A DNA stretch of 64,000 bases from Sciurus carolinensis (GCF_902686445.1 NC_062225.1:92368581-92432580), one strand, 5' to 3'; positions 11,044-23,120 are shown, counted from the stretch's first letter. Numbers and translations: made by a program. Notes: generated from the sequence alone by a model not told the origin.

Positions 11044-12837
11044 TCAATTAGGCAGACTAAAGAAATTAAAGGGATACAAATAGGAAAAGAGGAACTTAAG
11101 CTGTCACTATTTGCTGATGACATGACTCTGTATTTAGAGGATCCAAAAACCTCCTCCAGAAAACTTCTAGACCTCATCAATGAATTCAGCAAAATAGCAG
11201 GCTATAAAATCAACATGCATAAATCTAAAGCATTTTTATACGCAAGCGACGAAACAGCTGAAAGGGAAATGAGGAAAACAATTCCATTTGCAATAGCCTC
11301 AAAAAAAATAAGATACTTGGGCATCAATCTAACCAAAGAGGTAAAAGATCTCTACAATGAAAACTAAAAAACATTGAAGAAAGAAATTGAGGAAGACCTT
11401 AGAAGATGGAAAGATCTCCCATGTTTTTGGATAGGAAGAATTAATATTGTCAAAATGGCCATACTACCAAAAGTGCTATACAGATTTGATGCAATTCTAA
11501 TTAAAATCCCAATGATGTACCTTACATAAATAGAGCAAGCAATCATGAAATTCATCTGGAAGAATAAGAAACCCAGAATAGCTAAAGCAATCCTTAGCAG
11601 GAAGAATGAAACAGGGGGTATCGCAATACCAGAACTTCAACTATACTACAAAGCAATAGTAACAAAAATGGCATGGTATTGGCACCAAAATAGACAGGTA
11701 GATCAATGGTACAGAATAGAGGACATGGACACAAACCCAAATAAATACAATTTTCTCATACTAGACAAAGGTGCCAAAAATATACAATGGAGAAAAGATA
11801 ACCTCTTCAACAAATGGTGCTGGGAAAACTGGAAATCCATATGCAACAGAATGAAACTAAACCCCTATCTCTCACCCTGCACAAAAATCAACTCACAATG
11901 GATCAAGGATCTTGAAATCAGACCAGAGACCCTGCATCTTATAGAAGAAAAAGTAGGTCTAAATCTTCAACTTGTTGGCTTAGGATCAGACTTCCTTAAC
12001 AGGACTCCCATAGCACAAGAAATAAAAGCAAGAATCAATAACTGGGATAGATTCAAATTAAATAGCTTTCTCTCAGCAAAGGAAACTATCAGCAATGCGA
12101 AGAAAGAGCCTACAGAGTGGAAGAATATCTTTGCCACTCATACTTCAGATAAAGCACTAATTTCCAGAATATATAAAGAACTCAAAAAACTCTACACCAA
12201 GAATACAAATAACCCAATCAACAAATGGGCTAAGGATATGAATAGACACTTCACAGAAGAAGATCTGCAAGCAATCAACAAACATATGAAAAAATGTTCA
12301 CCATCTTTAGTAATAAGAGAAATGCAAATCAAAACTACACTAAGATTCCATCTCACCCCAATTAGAATGGTGATTATCAAGAACACAAGCAACAATAGGT
12401 GTTGGAGAGGATGTGGGGAAAAAGGTACACTCATACTTTGCTGGTGGGGCTGCAAATTAGTGCAGCCACTCTGGAAAGCAGTGTGGAGATTCCTTAGAAA
12501 ACTTGGAATGGACCTACCATTTGACCCAGCTATCCCACTCCTCGGCCTATACCCAAAGGACTTAAAATCAGCATACTACAGAGATACAGCCACATCAATG
12601 TTCATAGCTGCTCAATTCACCATAGCTAGACTGTGGAACCAACCTAGATGCCCTTCAACTGATGAATGGATAAAGAAACTGTGGTATATATATACAATGG
12701 AATATTACTCGGCTATAAAGAATAATAAAATTATGGCATTTGCAGGCAAATGGATGAAATTGGAGAATATCATGTTAAGTGAGATAAGCCAATCTCAAAA
12801 ATCCAAAAGGCAAATGATCTCACTGATAAGCAGATGA
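11044..12837 (+). pseudogene. LINE-1 ORF2 C-terminal half, two in-frame stops
   Basis: ORF2 encodes the L1 endonuclease / reverse transcriptase that copies L1 RNA into nicked chromosomal DNA. This fragment stays in one frame for 598 codons. It begins just upstream of the catalytic RT motif FADD (11110-11121, followed by MTLYLED), continues through thumb-like sequence (IRYLGINL near 11310; [13 protein letters not shown] near 11435) and ends with the Cys-rich C-terminal segment (CWRGCG near 12400, CWWGCK near 12440) and YTMEYYSAIKN near 12690. From FADD to the stop is 575 codons, close to the intact family length. Defects: TAA at 11365-11367, TAA at 11527-11529, no start region, and the conserved His of the CX3CX7HX4C motif replaced by Leu (12436-12438). 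The open 430-codon tail from 11545 is therefore not an independent gene. Confidence 0.95.
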
Positions 12838-12848
12838 TGATATGTAAT

Positions 12849-12930
12849 GGGGGGTGGGAGGGGGGCAAGAATGGAGGAAGGAGGGACTGTATAGAGGGAA
12901 AAGAGAGGTGGGAGGGCTGGGGGGGGAAGG
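12849..12930 (+). other. G-rich polypurine tract in the L1 3' UTR
   Basis: The G runs at 12849-12865 (6 G, T, 3 G, A, 6 G) and 12907-12928 (runs of 3, 3 and 8 G, with short spacers) sit just after the ORF2 stop. Such tracts are a conserved property of mammalian L1 3' UTRs and can fold as G-quadruplexes. Confidence 0.8.
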
Positions 12931-13072
12931 AAAAAAATAACAGAATGAATCAAACATCATTACCCTATGTAAATGTATGAATATGCAAATGGTATGCTGT
13001 TACTCCATGTACAAACAGAAACAACATGTATCCCATTTGTTTACAATAAAAATAAATTTTAAAAAATCCAAA

Positions 13073-13086
13073 AAAAAGAGTAAAGA
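13073..13086. repeat. Right target-site duplication of the young L1
   Basis: Exact copy of the 14-mer at 11030-11043, immediately after the L1 A-tail. Confidence 0.9.
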
Positions 13087-13378
13087 AAAATGAAGACAAA
13101 AGGAAACATTGTCCAAACAAAGGACTAAAATAGATCTCCAGAAATTGACACTAATGACAGAGATATATGAATTACCTGACAGAGAATTCAAAGAAACAGA
13201 GAAGAAAGAAACAGTGAACTCAAAGATGGGCCATTTGAAATTATTCAGATGGAGAAGCAAAAGAAGATAAAGAATAAAATAGAGTGAATAAAGCTTACAG
13301 AACTATGAGAAATCAGTAAAGACACCAAAATATACATAGGGAAGTTCTAGAAGAAGAAGAGAGAGAGGATCTTAATTA

Positions 13379-13495
13379 GAATAAGATATACTCCATGTTT
13401 TTACAAATATGTCAAAATATACTCTACTGTCACGTATATCTAAAAAGAATAAATAACCATTCTTTAAAAGTCCATGATTTAAAAAAAAAAAAAAA
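13379..13495 (+). mobile_element. Short A-tailed retroposed insert within the old L1
   Basis: About 100 bp ('actccatgtttttacaaat', 'atactctactgtcacgtat', 'ctaaaaagaataaata') ending in a run of 15 A (13481-13495) interrupts old L1 ORF1-like sequence. The purine-rich flanks (agaagaagagagagagga left; agaggaagacaaagaagag right) could hold a decayed duplication. It resembles the 3' tail of a squirrel retroposon subfamily, but I cannot name it. Confidence 0.45.
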
Positions 13496-15115
13496 GAGGA
13501 AGACAAAGAAGAGAGAAAGAAAGAGAAGACCAGAACACTTATTCAAAGAAATAATGTCTGAAAACTTCCCACAATTGGGGAAGAAAATGGATATCCAGAT
13601 ACAGGAAGTCCAAAGGACCCCAAACAAGAACTTAAAGAAATCCACACTGAGGCATATTATAATCAAATTGTCAAAAGTCAAATTGTAAAAGCAGCAAAAG
13701 AAAAGTGATACATCACTCACAAAGGAGTCTCCATTAGGCTATCAGTGAATTTTCTGGCAGAAACCTTACCATCTAGAAGGAAGTGGAATGATAAACTCAA
13801 AGTGCAGAAGGATTTAAAAACGGCCAACCAAGGATACTCTACTAACAAAACTGTCTTTCAAAAATAAGAGTTTCCTGAAAAACAAAAACTGGAAGAGTTC
13901 ATAATCACTAGACCCACATTTCTTGCCCCCGTATAAGAAACACTAAAGGAGTTCTTTAAGTTGAAATGAAAGGTTGTTAAACAGGAACAATAAAGCATGT
14001 GGAGGTATAAAACTCATTGGTAAAGGTAAATGTAAATACTCTAATACTCTAATGGTAATACATAAGTCAGTTTTAATTACAGGATAAAAATTGAAATGCA
14101 GAAGTATGAAGAAGAACTATGACTATAAAATGTTATTAATTGTGCCTTCAATAACATTCAGTGATATTTACATCAGACAAAATAAACTTTAAGTCAGAAC
14201 CAATCGCAGTAGACAAAGGATAGCATGTAATGATAAAAGAGTCAATTTGCCAAGAAGACATAGCAGGTACAAATATATGATCATCAGCATTGGAGCACCT
14301 AAATGTGTAAGGCAAATATTGACAGAAGTTCAAGAGGGACTAGAAGTACAATGACAGCGGGAGACTTCGATATCCTATTTCTGATAATGGATAGAACATC
14401 CAGGCAGAAAATAAATACGAGAACAGCTGATCTGAGTGACACCAAGACCAAACGGACATGCCATGTATGTGTAGACTATTCCACCCAATCTCAGAAGAAT
14501 GTACGTTCCCACAGGGGAGGAGCAGGAGGAGGGGCTAGGAGTGGAGAAGGACAACTTCAAGTGTCTGCGAGGATGTGGAGAAATCTGTCCTCTCACACAC
14601 CATTGGTGGGACTGTAACTTGGAGAAATGGCTATGGAAAACAGTACAGAAGTTCCTCCATCTTTTCAAAATGGAACTGCCAGATGACCACCCAATCCTGG
14701 GTATTTACCCAAAATCGTCAAAAGCAGGATCTGAAGGAAATAGCACTCCACGTGCATTGCAGCGTTAGTCACAAGAGCCAAGGTGCAGTAACCACCTCGG
14801 TGTGCTCTGGCAGGTAAGTGGCTAAAATGAGCATGGTGTGCACACAATGGAATATCAACCCGGGAGAGCAACACTGTTGTGCAGTATGTGACAACAGAGA
14901 TGATGCTTGGGGACTTAGAGGAGTGGAGAGGACCACGGTGACCAGAGATGGGAGGGAGGAGAGAATGAGGAACCTCCCGTCTGCAGGTGCAGTTTCGGCG
15001 GCACAATCCAGAGACCTGCGGGGCAGCATCACACCTAGAAGTAGCAGCGCTGTTCATTCAGCATCTGAGAAGGTAGACCCTGTGCTAAGTTCTCACCACA
15101 ACAAAATGAAAAGAC

Positions 15116-18100
15116 ATGCTTTCAAGTCATCCTCAGCTTGTTTGCTACCAGCTCTCAGGATCCCGGCATCTAAGGACGCATTGAGGTTTGCTTTTGTGTG
15201 GGTTTTCTTCTGGCTGCAATGCGTGCTGACTTCAGACTCTAAGTTCCCTGTAAGGCACGACTCCACGCGTTGTGCTTATACAGAGCTACATGACCAAGTG
15301 GTGAGATCCTGGAGAGGGGACTGTCTGCAGAGCAGCTCACCTCGCATACCAAGGGCTGCTAGGCAGTGTTCTCCGAGCAGAATCTGCCCAGAGGGAGCCA
15401 TTTGAGTGCAACAGGCAAATAGAAATTGATTCATGTCTTAAATTGGGTTTAAATTTCCCTTCTGCCTCCGCAGTCAAAAAGTGCCTACGGCATTGAGTAA
15501 AGCCCTGTCCCGGGCCGCATGTGAAGAAGACAGCAGAATCCCAGTGCTGCCGCAGCCCCGGCTGCCCGCAGAGCCTCACCGGCGGGCAGCGAGCGGGTCT
15601 GAGAGCTTCCCACGGTGCAGGAATAAGCAGAAAAGCAGACGCCGCTCGCAGTTCCACCTGTTCCGAAAGCCAAGTACTCAGCGATAAATGACTGGATGCA
15701 AAAAGACATGTCTTTGTCGCCAGCTGCATCCCCAACCCATAGCTAGGAAGAGGCAGGGAACGTGTGCACAGGAGGAATAGAGGGGAAGTAGGGAGGTCAA
15801 CACAGCCGTGTGCCACGTGTTTGCAACAAAACAGACGAGTCCACAGACCTCAGGAAAGGATTTCAAAAGTTTTCACCTTAAAGAGGGCAAGCGTCTACGG
15901 AGATAGGCAGGTTTAATCTGATGTGAACGTTACAACACGTATGCATGCATGCACAAAGTATCACGTGGCCCACCATAAACGTGTCATTTTTATGCTTTGG
16001 TCTATTGGTTAAAATTGAAATAGGTAGAAAACAAAGCAGATGGGTTCTGAAAGAGACATTCGGGAAAGGGATAGCCAGCTCACTAAGAGTGTCCTCCAGG
16101 TCGATAATAGTCCAGGAGTCCAGGGGTGAAGGTCAGCTGTCCAAGGTTTCCCTCATTGTCCAGGTCCCAGGGAAGGGTGGACCTGTATCCCACAAGCCTA
16201 AATTCCTTTTCATTATTTCCCCTCTTCTTTCACAATTGTAAATCCTCGAAGACATCCACCCTCCTGCATCACCACAGCGACCCCTGTGGCCCTCGGGGGG
16301 ATGGCACTTTCTGCCCTTGCTCACAGACCCACCCAATCTGCAGTGTTCCCATGGAAGCCCAGCACGCAGCCGGGGGCCAGTCACTCTCCAACTGACAGCC
16401 TGCTGATCTGTATTAATTTCATGTTATTGTCACTCGCCCATGTAGAGCCACTGATGAAAACAATTTATGTAACAAATAGCTAATTATATGACATGTGGAG
16501 AATTAAACATTCAGAAAACTAACTCAATAATGCATACATATACCTCAATTTACCAGAGACAGAGTTCAAATGGAGTTGATTTTGTTGGATGCTGTCAGAA
16601 GGCACTAAGAACTGGTTCCTTTCTACAACTGGCCCTACCCCTCCCCAGAGGGCCACGACGGGGATTCCAGGAAAAGCATGAGCCCAAGAGCAGAACTGGG
16701 CTCATTGCCCTCCCACCCCCTATTCTGCACATCTGGAGAAGCTCTGGTTTCCAGAGCCCCAGTTTGTCCCTGGACCAGCATCGTATGATGGCTGTGTGGG
16801 TGACACGGGGCCACGTCTCTACAGGACCACGTTGGTCACAGCAGGGACGTGGCAAGTGAGTGCCCTCCTCTCAAGGCGCGAGTTCTGTAGAAAGGCCCCT
16901 TATTTCTGCCACGCCCGTTGTACAGACACACACTCGGCCCACAGGCAAAGAGGCCATCTGGGTCAAACCACAGGGAGAAGATACATCAAAGAATAAAACC
17001 AGGCCCAGGACAGACGCAGGTCAGGAGGACCTGGAGGATGGGGAGCCACAGGCGGGCCGCGCCCTCTGCCCTGCCCCAGCATGCCAGGGGTCACCTGAAG
17101 GCAGTTGGTACCTGCAGGAGTTCTTGCGTTCCTCCTGCAGCCTTGCCTCCCGAGGGACCGAGCAGAGTGGCCGCTAGTTGACATCCCCAAAGCAGCCCCC
17201 AGCTGAGAGAGGGCTGGCCCGCACCCTGCCTCCTGCCCTGCACAGGCCACGAGAGGCACGCCCTGCACCGCCCTTCAGACCACCCAGCGCTGCTTCCCAC
17301 AGTCTTCACCTGCCCCTCCAGCTGCCTTCTGCGGGCCTCCCTGCCTGTCCCCCTCTCCCTTCACGGCACTCCCTTAGGCCTCTCCAAACACCCTGGCCCC
17401 AGGTCTGCCCTGGCACTCCACCATGGCTGGTCTTGCCGTCACCGTCACACTGACTCATGACACTCCAGGTGGCACCTGGAGCTGTGAGGAGGTCACACAG
17501 CTGAGCGTTCGCTAGACTCCAGGACACCAGGACCGGCTGCAGCCCTCCTCGCGCTCCCTCACCACTGCACCCCTTGGAAGGAGATCGGAGGGGCCACAGT
17601 TCTAACTGGAATAAATGATGAAGGTCTTTGCCACTTTGTGATTCTCCAAACGTCCACCAGGGCCACCAGCTGCTTCCCGCCACTGAAGGGCTTGTTTCCT
17701 TGGACTCCGTGCCTCTGAGGGGCAGCGCATTGCCATTAACAACATTCCAATTTTTCTTGTACCCTTTGCAAATGAATGTGGTGTCATAAAAGCCGACTTT
17801 TCACAGTCAGTGAATATTCCAAAGCTAAATGGAACCCGATTGCAGAGGCTGGTACCAGGCATTGAGATACCTACTTACAGCATCCATCCTGTTCAGGCAC
17901 TGTGTACCAAGGCAGGACACTGACATCCAGGGGCTTAGGATGCCTGGATCCGGAGTCTCTGAGGATGGCCATTGTGGCAGCAAGGAGAGGAAGAAGAGGC
18001 AGCTTTCACTTTGGAAAACAGCATAGAAAACCTCCCCAGAACACTGAGCCACTTCCCTTGGGCCTCAGTGGCCAGGACCAGACACTGCACGCTCATTTCC

Positions 18101-19277
18101 ACATGAAATCCTGTGGATGGGAATGTCTTGCTGTGATCTGCTGAGTCCTTCAGTTCCAGAATACGCCACCCACATAAGGCTTGGGAGCCCCATGATCAAC
18201 CTAGACAAAAGACAGCCCCTGGAAGCTGGAGTTGATCCAGCAAACCAATCACCCGTCAGACAAAGGGAAGTCCTGGGATGGATCTGGAGACATTTCCAAT
18301 GCCGTCTGCAGCGATACAGAGCTGGAAACTGAGCCGACTGTGCTCTGCCCTCCAGCCGGCACTGTCTCTGGGAGACCATGTGCAGGGCGTATGACACACG
18401 ACCTGCAGTGAACCTGTCTGAGCGTGAATGAACACCCTGAGCTTTGACCACACTGCTTCCTGTGGCCAGGCATCCACACTGAGTCCAGACACCATTTTGT
18501 CGAATAAGTTTTGCTGCTCATTAGCAGGCCAAGGCAATATAAGCTGGGATAAAATACACAGTGGTTCATAAAATACGTTTATCGCCAACATCATCCCTCA
18601 GGTGTCTCCTGCCTGCATGCATCCCTACACTCTGCAGGACAAGGTGACTGATCACAGGACTGCTCAGAGTTATGGGGACCTCAGTAGGAGGTGTGAGCCC
18701 CATGCCAGGACTTCCCCCAACTGAGGCTGACCACAGATGTGCCCAGGAGGCAGGGTGTTTGTCTTAGGGATTGGTTTCTTCTTTTGGTGACCCAGCTCAT
18801 GTGCACACTTGGCAACTACCCAATAACAGGACTGGGTTCCATTTCCAAACTGAGTGCTAAACCATCAGGTAGAGCTTGCTGTGAGAAGTTTTGACTTATA
18901 AAGAGCTTGTAAAATTGGAAGAAAGGTGAAGACCATAAGCAGCCAGACAGCTCTGTGGCTGCCAGGGGATTTGTGTGGCCATTCCTGTGTCCCACACTTA
19001 GACATGGGAAGTCACTATAGACACTTCAAAAAACCACATTAACAGACTCACTCCAACTACTACATTAGGATTGGATCCAGGAACCGAGATGTTTCAAAGG
19101 TCCCCATGTGATTCCATCAGTGAGGGACAAGGACTAAGATGTTAAGACTGCAGCATCAGATGGGAAAACCCCCTTTCCTGATCCAGCATCAGCTCTTGTC
19201 TGAACTTCCCTCCCACTTCTTCCTGACATTTTGTCCCCCTAAATGTTCTACGTGCTCTCAGAGTCTCCATTGTCCCT
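15116..19277. other. Long unassigned stretch
   Basis: About 4.2 kb with no repeat family I can name, no RNA gene and no coding pattern. 16860-17560 is GC-rich and open in several frames on both strands, as expected of C-rich DNA without selection. The 17850-18450 part is of mixed composition, with overlapping unrelated frames. Confidence 0.4.
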
Positions 19278-19665
19278 CCTTTATGGGTTGGGTTGTGTCT
19301 CCCACAAGGCTGTATTGCAATCTGAGTCCCCAGTAGCTTAGAATATGGGCCAGCTTGGAAAGCGTGTTGTTGAAGGGTAGCTAATGAAGTTCAGGTGTGG
19401 TCCAGCTGGAGCAGGATGGGCCCTGACCCAACCTGGTCCGTGCTCTGCTGAGAAAGCAGACAGGAGTATGGCGAAGGTGAGCAACGGTGGAGAGGTGAGG
19501 TAGGAACCTCCAACAGGGGCCTGAGGGCGCCAGCCACTCCAGACCTGGGAGACCCAACAGCTGGACCTCAGCCTCCAGCCTCCAGAACCTGAGACAGTGC
19601 TTCCTGCAGCTGAAGCACCCGGACCATGGCTTTACTACTGCAGCCCTGGGAAACCACACTCTCCT
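19278..19665 (+). mobile_element. MLT1-type MaLR LTR, plus strand
   Basis: It opens with 'gggttgggttgtgtctccca' (19284) and continues with 'tggagcaggatgggccctga' (19409), an analogue of the conserved block ending in 'gggtgggccctaa'. The end is 'cctccagcctccagaacctg' (19571). These are MLT1 blocks in plus-strand order. It is diverged and without an internal region. Confidence 0.6.
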
Positions 19666-19923
19666 TTTAGAGCTTCTGTCCTCTGCGAGTCTTGGGGGCT
19701 CCTCCCAGCATCCCAGCCAGGTCCCCTCACTCTGCCCAGAGCTCTCGCTGTCCACCGGGCCCCTTCCTGCCCCACCAGGAGCACCCTCCCACACCGCCCT
19801 GTCTGCAGCTCACTTCACACAGCCTCGCCTCTGCTCTGGCTGTGCCTCCTGAGGACAGGAAGTGGAAGTCTTATTTATTTTCCCCATTATGGCATCTGGA
19901 AGTTACATATATGGTAAATGATG

Positions 19924-20010
19924 TGGGCTGAGGGTCTGACTCAGTGGTAGAGCATTCGCTCAGCATGCATGAGGCCCTGGGTTCATTTCCCAGCATCACA
20001 CAAACACACA
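19924..20010 (+). mobile_element. ID-type SINE, plus strand
   Basis: A tRNA-derived SINE with A-box-like 'tgactcagtggtag' (19936) and B-box-like 'gggttcatttccc' (19979), the spacing used by RNA polymerase III internal promoters. The usual body 'gaggccctgggttc' is present. The 3' part is a short C/A-rich tail. No clear duplication remains, so it is probably older than the copy at 51017. Confidence 0.8.
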
Positions 20011-20149
20011 AAATTAACCTACTTAAAATCATGATGAATATTGATTGTTCAATATCCTATTTCTAATCGAGAAATAGAATATATTTGCAGAGCTGCCTCT
20101 CCAACCCAGAAATTCTCTGCTCTTGTCTTTCTTTGCCTCCCATTTCACT

Positions 20150-20420
20150 GAAACCAGGCAATAAGCAGACCTGAGGAGTTGTAGAAGCCCATGGATTATC
20201 ATGAGTGCAACTAATTAAACACCACACAATGCGGAGTGATAATCGGATTCTCTTCTTTTCTTCCTGCTATTATTCTAGTTATTTATGAAATTGTTGATTC
20301 CAATGAGCAATTATTTTGCCTTTCATTAATGCCTGATTGATATTTTTCACATAGTCCTCCTATTGTAAGAAACAGAGGAATTGACACATGTGTAACTTTA
20401 AGAAGGACAAAGTCAAGTGG
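20150..20420. promoter_or_regulatory. AT-rich island with homeodomain/PBX-type motifs
   Basis: This unique sequence contains CTAATTAAAC (20211), TGATAATCGG (20238), AGCAATTATTTTGCC (20306), TTCATTAATGCC (20322) and TGATTGAT (20334-20341, a PBX/HOX-type composite site). Such density with no repeat signature is typical of conserved non-coding enhancers, but conservation itself cannot be seen here. This is a candidate only. Confidence 0.25.
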
Positions 20421-22215
20421 CACTCAGTAACAATCTGAGAGAGTCCTTTACAACAATGGAGAAAAACACACATGCAGCTCCAGCCCCACGTCCAGCTCGG
20501 TTGCAGTTAACCACGGAAGCCGTGGGGTGTGGACCAAGGAAGTCCCAGGAAATCCCCACCCGGGCACATCATGATCCTGGGTTCCCAGTCGCTCTGCCTG
20601 CCTGATCTGTGTGGCAACATAAAGTCATCCTATGACCAAAAAGGAGCCGCCTGGTAAGAGAGCCAAGCTGGGAACATTCATTCCTAACAGGTAACAGGAA
20701 CGGAATGGTGTTTTAAATAATAAAACACTGTTTCCACATAAAAATAGTGACTGTTTTGAGAAATGACCATAATTCTTTTACTTACACAAATCAATAAAAC
20801 CTTAATGTAATCCTAGCAATGCAATGCCATAAAAGAAAAAGAATAGCTTTTCTTTCCTTTGGTTTTAACTTTCCAGTGGTTGACTTAAACTGTGAAGACC
20901 ACACAATTTTGTAAGCCTCCAAATAGTGAAAGAGAGTTACATAAGCTGTAAAATACTAATATTAGACCAACTAGACCAGAAGCATCTACGCTCCTTGACT
21001 CCCTCCTAAGGGACTCCTGCATCTGCTCAGGGTTGCAACATCAGTGCTGATACCACCTTGCGTCTAAAATTTCCAAGTTCCCAGAGACAGCTTCTGAGCG
21101 TTCAGTGATAAAGGGTCAAAAACGTCCCTCCTTTTTACGTTATAAAACATAGGCTCCTTCACCAAATACAGACCCAGAATTGGTCATCTGGGGAAGACTA
21201 GGTTCCTACCCTATCCACACACAAGGGGGCGGACCTCAGGCAGATGGGGCTTGGGGACCTTCTGTTGTGCTCTGGGTCCAGTCATGACCAAGACTGGAGG
21301 GTGGGGTGACGCTGAGAGTGGTATCTGAAATGGGACCACACAGAGGGTGCATTCCAGAAAGATGGCACAAAGTTTTACCAGCACCAGAGAGGCGAGGCTG
21401 ACCGTGATATGTTGCCATCTTTGTCCAGTTTGGGGCATGGGTTCTTAGTAAAGCTCTGTTTACTGGATGTTCTCCAGGTTCATGCACTGGCTTGCTTATG
21501 CTATTCAAAATTAAGGGAAGGACTGAGACTCTTACCATATCAAAACTCCCCAGGGAGTAGTTTTTCTGAGACAATAGAGATCGACGAAAGACAAGGGAAC
21601 TAAAAAATCTCTCAAGGCAAGAGTGAGATTGGAGAACCTGCAGCATAATCCATAGTTCACTTCCACACCCACTGGTTTGTTCCTTTTGCAACAAACAAGA
21701 AGACAGTATTTACAGCATTGGACTCACTATAAGAGAATATGTAAAGGCATAGTTTTCTAGGTGTCCAATATAACAGGATTATTACAAAGAATTATGGTCA
21801 ATATTTTTAAGGCAGAGAATCTTTCATTATAACTATCTGGACTATATAACAACATGTGACAAAATTCCCTAGAAAATGTTTGTGCTACTTTAAACACAAA
21901 TGTAGCACAAGCTGAGATAAATCTAGAATAATACTTTCTCAAATTTCAGGATGGGGTTTATGTTTCTGAGCATAGTAGAGAATGGAAATGCAAAATCATG
22001 CAACTCGACAAAATATAGGAAGCAATAGCTTTCAGTCTCTGGACACCAGGAATGTCAGGACTATGATCCATGGGAAAATAGGTGAGGCCAGACGCTTACC
22101 CAGGGTCCCCAGACTCACCCCAGAGCAGGGAGGTATAGTCAGTGCAGAAGGCCCACCTTGCTGGACAAGGGAGGGAGAGACCTGGCACAGAACCAAGCCG
22201 TCACCATAAATGTAA
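20421..22215. other. Unassigned sequence
   Basis: No named repeat or gene. The final few hundred bases could be the 5' part of the old L1 that follows. Confidence 0.4.
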
Positions 22216-23120
22216 CTGAATCCCCAAGTGAGAGGAAAATGAAGCTGAAGGAACAGATGAAGAAAATAGCTTAGCACTCCTCAAATTTATGGCAAAACAT
22301 CTACCTAGGTATCTAGGAAACTCAGTAAAGTCCAACCAGAATGATTACACAGAAAACCACACCTAACTCATCATAGTCAAGCTGTTGAAAACCAATAATA
22401 AAAGAAAAAATTTCAAAGTAGCAAAAGAAAGAACTATGTCACAGGGAATATGAATGAATGAATTGGAGCTGACTTTTCATTGAAACATGAGGCTAGAAGA
22501 AATTGGAATAAAATTATTAAGGGAGAAAATTCGTCAACCCAGAAGTCTCTAACCAACAAAAATATCCCTCAACAATTGGGGCAAAAGAAAAATTTTTATA
22601 TAAACAAAAGCAGAGAGTATGTCACTAGAATGTCTGCTTTCAAAGAAATGGTAAAAATGGAAAGATAAATAGCAAACATGGAAAGTATGTGATCAATATT
22701 AAGGACTACATATTTACTCTCCTCTTAATTACTTTAAGACTATTTTTAATTAATTTTGGCAGTTTAGCGCCAATGTGAAAGCTTTGCACTGTGGAGCTCA
22801 TTACACGTGCCTGTTAACTATGTATAGAGTACAGCATGGAGAAGCCAGGAGGTGAAGGGGAGGTTCAGTTATGAGCTCCTTGAACTCTGGTTACACTCCA
22901 AGTCCTAAGTGGACTCCCAGAAGTTAAGGATGAATGTTAAAACCTCTCGGGCAACACTGAAAATAAAGCACTAGATTACAGCATAGAACCAATAGAAGAA
23001 CTCACATGGCATACTAAAAATAAATAATAATCCAAAGAAAAGAAAAGGAGTGGAGATACAAAAAAAGGCCACACAAATAAACAACAACCAGCAGAGACAA
23101 AAAGTAAATAGCAAAATGGT
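22216..23120 (+). mobile_element. Ancient LINE-1 ORF1-region remnant, plus strand
   Basis: Blocks 'aaaaccacacctaactcatc' (22353), 'gctgttgaaaaccaataata' (22381), 'caaagtagcaaaagaaag' (22415), 'gaggctagaagaaattgga' (22489) and 'ctctaaccaacaaaaatatc' (22547) follow the order of the L1ME/HAL1 ORF1 C-terminal coding region. Further A-rich sequence continues to about 23120. All frames are broken. Confidence 0.65.

Larger units (their letters stand above)
11044..13072 (+). mobile_element. 5'-truncated squirrel LINE-1, plus strand, 14-bp TSD
   Basis: The element starts inside the reverse-transcriptase part of ORF2, runs through the ORF2 C-terminus and stop at 12835-12837, and continues into a 3' UTR with a G-rich tract (12849-12930). 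It ends in an A-rich tail just after the 'ttacaataaaaataaa' signal region (13041-13056). Exact 14-bp duplications on both sides show one clean target-primed insertion of about 2.0 kb. The target was an older L1M copy of the same orientation. Because it lacks the 5' UTR, ORF1, the endonuclease domain and most of RT, it was immobile from birth. It is far less decayed than its host element, so it is clearly the younger of the two. Confidence 0.95.
10405..15115 (+). mobile_element. Ancient L1M-type LINE-1, plus strand, split by a younger L1
   Basis: Pieces of one old L1 lie in collinear order. A 5' UTR-like part occupies about 10405-11029 ('agactctcctgcctccac'-like opening, 'aggaactggcttctgtctc'). 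An ORF1 part follows at about 13090-13960, including the C-terminal region around 13700-13960 with an equivalent of 'aaccaaggatactctac'. Then comes an ORF2 endonuclease piece at about 14165-14500 (a decayed GDF..T..MDRTSRQK-like stretch encoded near 14350-14410), followed by an ORF2 C-terminal piece at about 14560-14880 ('gcgaggatgtggagaaa', 'ggtggga', 'atggaaaacagtacag'). The 3' UTR ends at 'aagttctcaccacaacaaaa' near 15107. Large internal deletions removed most of ORF2. The younger L1 (11044-13072) and a short A-tailed insert (13379-13495) interrupt it. No functional frame survives. Confidence 0.7.

Noticed and set aside
12192..12455. Antisense frame within the L1 (and its twin at 52230-52490)
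   Set aside because: Mirror image of ORF2 coding sequence. It recurs in both copies because the sense sequence is shared.
11545..12837. 430-codon open frame as an intact gene
   Set aside because: It is the C-terminal part of LINE-1 ORF2. The same frame continues upstream through two stop codons to the truncation at 11044.
19924..20010. tRNA gene
   Set aside because: A and B boxes are present, but the body is the ID SINE without a full cloverleaf. The same applies to 51017-51125.
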